23,603 nucleotides of DNA from Bacillota bacterium (GTDB lineage Bacteria; Bacillota; Clostridia; Peptostreptococcales; Anaerovoracaceae), in the NCBI GenBank assembly GCA_016287035.1, contig JAEEVI010000166.1, positions 1 to 23,603 on the forward strand. Direction: 5' to 3'. The position numbers were made by a program, and so were the translations under genes. Positions 22,076-23,603 of this stretch are shown here, piece after piece (position 1 is the first letter of the stretch; each line of letters opens with the position of its first letter). The notes beneath the pieces were generated by a model. It ran no database searches. It had not been told where the DNA came from and was given only the letters and a program-made list of their open reading frames with translations.

Positions 22076-23004
22076 GACGCCTCGGGATAGATACGAGCAA
22101 TTATACGACGTCCGTCGCGCTCGCGGAGGACGGAAGGATACTGGCCGACAGGCGCAGGCCGCTCTCCGTCGGAGAGGGCGAAAAGGGGCTTCGCCAGTCG
22201 GACGCGCTTTATCAGCACTGGTCGAACCTTCCGGGGCTCATCGGGGAGCTGTTCGAGGAGTTCGATCCCAAAACTGTCGACGCTATCGCGGTGAGTACGA
22301 GGCCGCGGCCCGCCGAGGGCTCGTACATGCCTGTCTTCAACGCAGGCGCCGCGGCCGCGAAAATGCTGTCCGCCGCGCTGCGGATACCGGTAAAGGAGCT
22401 GTCGCACCAGCACGGCCACCTTTTCGCAGGAGCGCACGGAACGGACATAGTGCCCGGAGAGCCGCTGATCTTCGCCCATCTGTCGGGCGGCACGCTCGAG
22501 CTCGTCGAGGTGAGGGACGGCCGCTTTACCGTATGCGGCGGCACGAGGGACATATCGTACGGCCAGCTCATAGACAGATGCGGCGTCGACATGGGGCTCC
22601 CGTTTCCCGCGGGACCCGAGGTCGACAGGCTCGCCATGTCGTGCCCGGAGAGCGGAAAAAACGCCTTTTCGCGCGTTTTTACCGACGGAGCGCATCTGAA
22701 CCTTTCCGGGCTCGAAACGCAGCTCAAAAAGGCGATATTCGCCCACGGAAGGGACGGAAGAGACGTTCCGCCGGAGGAGAAGGCGTATATATGCCGCTGC
22801 CTCATGGAGCGCGTCGCGGAGAGCTTTCTGGCGATATGCGGCGCGGCTCGGAAGAGCACAGGCGTCAGCCGGGTGCTCGCGTCGGGCGGCGTGTCTTGTT
22901 CGAAGTTTTTGAGAGAAAGGTGCGGGGACGTCACGTTCGGCGATCCGGCGCTGTGCGCCGACAACGCCTGCGGCCTCGCGCTCTGTGATGAACGATGGCT
23001 CTGA
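22072..23004 (+). CDS. TsaD/Kae1-family paralogue (peptidase M22-like), function unknown
   Basis: A 310-residue ASKHA-fold protein resembling TsaD, the enzyme that puts threonylcarbamoyl on A37 of tRNAs. It begins LGIDTSNYTTSVAL and keeps the metal-ligand pattern H112-x3-H116 (HQHGH) and the C-terminal acidic ligand (D297 in DNACGLAL). Two features set it apart from true TsaD: SGGT at 138-141 where TsaD has SGGH, and a divergent, slightly shorter middle section. Such paralogues, often labelled O-sialoglycoprotein endopeptidase, lie between nusB and xseA in Clostridia; that label is historical. TsaB and TsaE are not in the window. It overlaps nusB by four bases and xseA by 10. A working TsaD is less likely but cannot be ruled out. 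Confidence 0.8.
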   Translation: MRRLGIDTSNYTTSVALAEDGRILADRRRPLSVGEGEKGLRQSDALYQHWSNLPGLIGELFEEFDPKTVDAIAVSTRPRPAEGSYMPVFNAGAAAAKMLSAALRIPVKELSHQHGHLFAGAHGTDIVPGEPLIFAHLSGGTLELVEVRDGRFTVCGGTRDISYGQLIDRCGVDMGLPFPAGPEVDRLAMSCPESGKNAFSRVFTDGAHLNLSGLETQLKKAIFAHGRDGRDVPPEEKAYICRCLMERVAESFLAICGAARKSTGVSRVLASGGVSCSKFLRERCGDVTFGDPALCADNACGLALCDERWL

Positions 23005-23603
23005 GACCTGTTTCTGTAACGCAGCTCAACGGATATATCAAGAGGATGATGGGCGCCGACCCGATCCTCATGAACGTTCCCGTATGCGGCGAGATATCGA
23101 AGCTCACGAAGCATTCGAGCGGCCACTGGTACTTCGACCTCAAGGACGAGACCAGCAGGATACGCTGCTTCTTCCCCGCGGACCGCGCCGCCGGACTGCG
23201 GTACGAGATCGGCGAGGGGATGAAGGTCGTCGCCGCCGGAGGAGTCAGCGTTTACGAGAAGGGCGGCTACTATTCGCTCACGGTGCGCCAGCTCGAACCG
23301 CTCGGCGAAGGCGAGCTCGCGAAGGCTCTCGAGAACCTGAGAAAAAAGCTCGAAGCCGAGGGGCTCTTCGATCCGGAGAGGAAAAGGCCTCTGCCGGCGT
23401 TCCCGAAGACAGTCGGAGTCGTGACTTCGCCTACGGGAGCCGCCATAAGGGATATAATAACGACGATAAAGCGCAGGAACCCGTTCGTCGACGTGCTGCT
23501 TTATCCCTGTCTCGTGCAGGGCGACGGCGCCGCCGACAGCATATGCGAAGGTATAGCGGCGCTGAACGCCCGGTTCCCGGAGCTGGACGTGCTCATAGTC
23601 GGA
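22995..23603 (+). CDS. xseA: Exodeoxyribonuclease VII large subunit (3' end outside window)
   Basis: The first 203 residues of XseA, the catalytic subunit of the nuclease that degrades single-stranded DNA from both ends together with XseB. The N-terminal OB-fold is complete (VPVCGEISKLTKHSSGHWYFDLKD, shown in part as SGHWYFDLKD), followed by the linker LEAEGLFDPERKRPLP and the start of the catalytic domain (TVGVVTSPTGAAIRDI, RRNPFVDVLLYP). The gene is intact up to the window edge. ATG 22995 gives MALRPVSVTQLNGYIK, matching the family; a nearby ATG at 22988 is in another frame. It overlaps the TsaD-like gene by 10 bases; no strong ribosome site is visible, so translation is probably coupled. 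XseB would be expected next. Confidence 0.95.
   Translation, partial: MALRPVSVTQLNGYIKRMMGADPILMNVPVCGEISKLTKHSSGHWYFDLKDETSRIRCFFPADRAAGLRYEIGEGMKVVAAGGVSVYEKGGYYSLTVRQLEPLGEGELAKALENLRKKLEAEGLFDPERKRPLPAFPKTVGVVTSPTGAAIRDIITTIKRRNPFVDVLLYPCLVQGDGAADSICEGIAALNARFPELDVLIVG

Noticed and set aside
1..23603. Mobile element, prophage or defence system
   Set aside because: No transposase, integrase, terminal repeats, phage genes or known defence domains are visible; gene order is that of a conserved housekeeping region.

Overview
This window looks like a chromosomal segment of a Gram-positive anaerobe, most likely a GC-rich member of the Clostridia. The gene families point there: HemZ, RNase J, an Asp23/Gls24 protein, a YheA/YlbF-type protein, an RsfS next to a NadD-YqeK protein, and the clostridial order rel - metallo-hydrolase - hemZ - hisS - aspS. 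Ile ATA and Arg AGG/AGA codons are frequent despite the high GC. I cannot name the genus from sequence alone. Most of the window is ordinary housekeeping sequence packed in tightly coupled operons, and I see no phage, insertion sequence, CRISPR array or obvious defence locus.

Region 1 (1-1975, + strand) is the 3' end of a surface/secretion operon: an unrecognised partial protein followed by three small prepilin-like proteins with overlapping genes, closed by a terminator that can work in both directions. Region 2 (1985-2952, - strand) holds a tRNA-Leu(CAA) with its own promoter and terminator, then a lipoprotein of unknown function that is clearly an internal duplication.

Region 3 (3033-18228, + strand) starts with a strong promoter and yajC, followed by a terminator-like hairpin. 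After it comes a long run of genes: rel (stringent response), an MBL-fold hydrolase, hemZ, hisS, aspS, a fused nadD-yqeK, rsfS, leuS, RNase J with a long basic N-terminal extension, a YheA-like protein and an M24 aminopeptidase. Neighbouring genes mostly overlap or lie within about 20 bases, so translational coupling is likely. The contents centre on translation, RNA turnover, NAD synthesis and nutrient stress.

Region 4 (18157-21357, + strand) has efp under a near-consensus promoter buried in the end of the aminopeptidase gene, a terminator, then mltG (cell wall) and a CorC/HlyC-type CBS membrane protein, closed by another terminator. Region 5 (21357-23603, + strand) begins with an extended -10 element directly after that terminator and holds an Asp23-family gene, nusB, a TsaD/Kae1-family paralogue with a changed motif, and the 5' part of xseA, which runs off the window.

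The parts most worth a second look are the prepilin cluster, the duplicated lipoprotein, the TsaD-like paralogue, the NadD-YqeK fusion, the RNase J tail, and two genes (rel, mltG) whose starts sit just after a terminator-like hairpin without a clear ribosome binding site.
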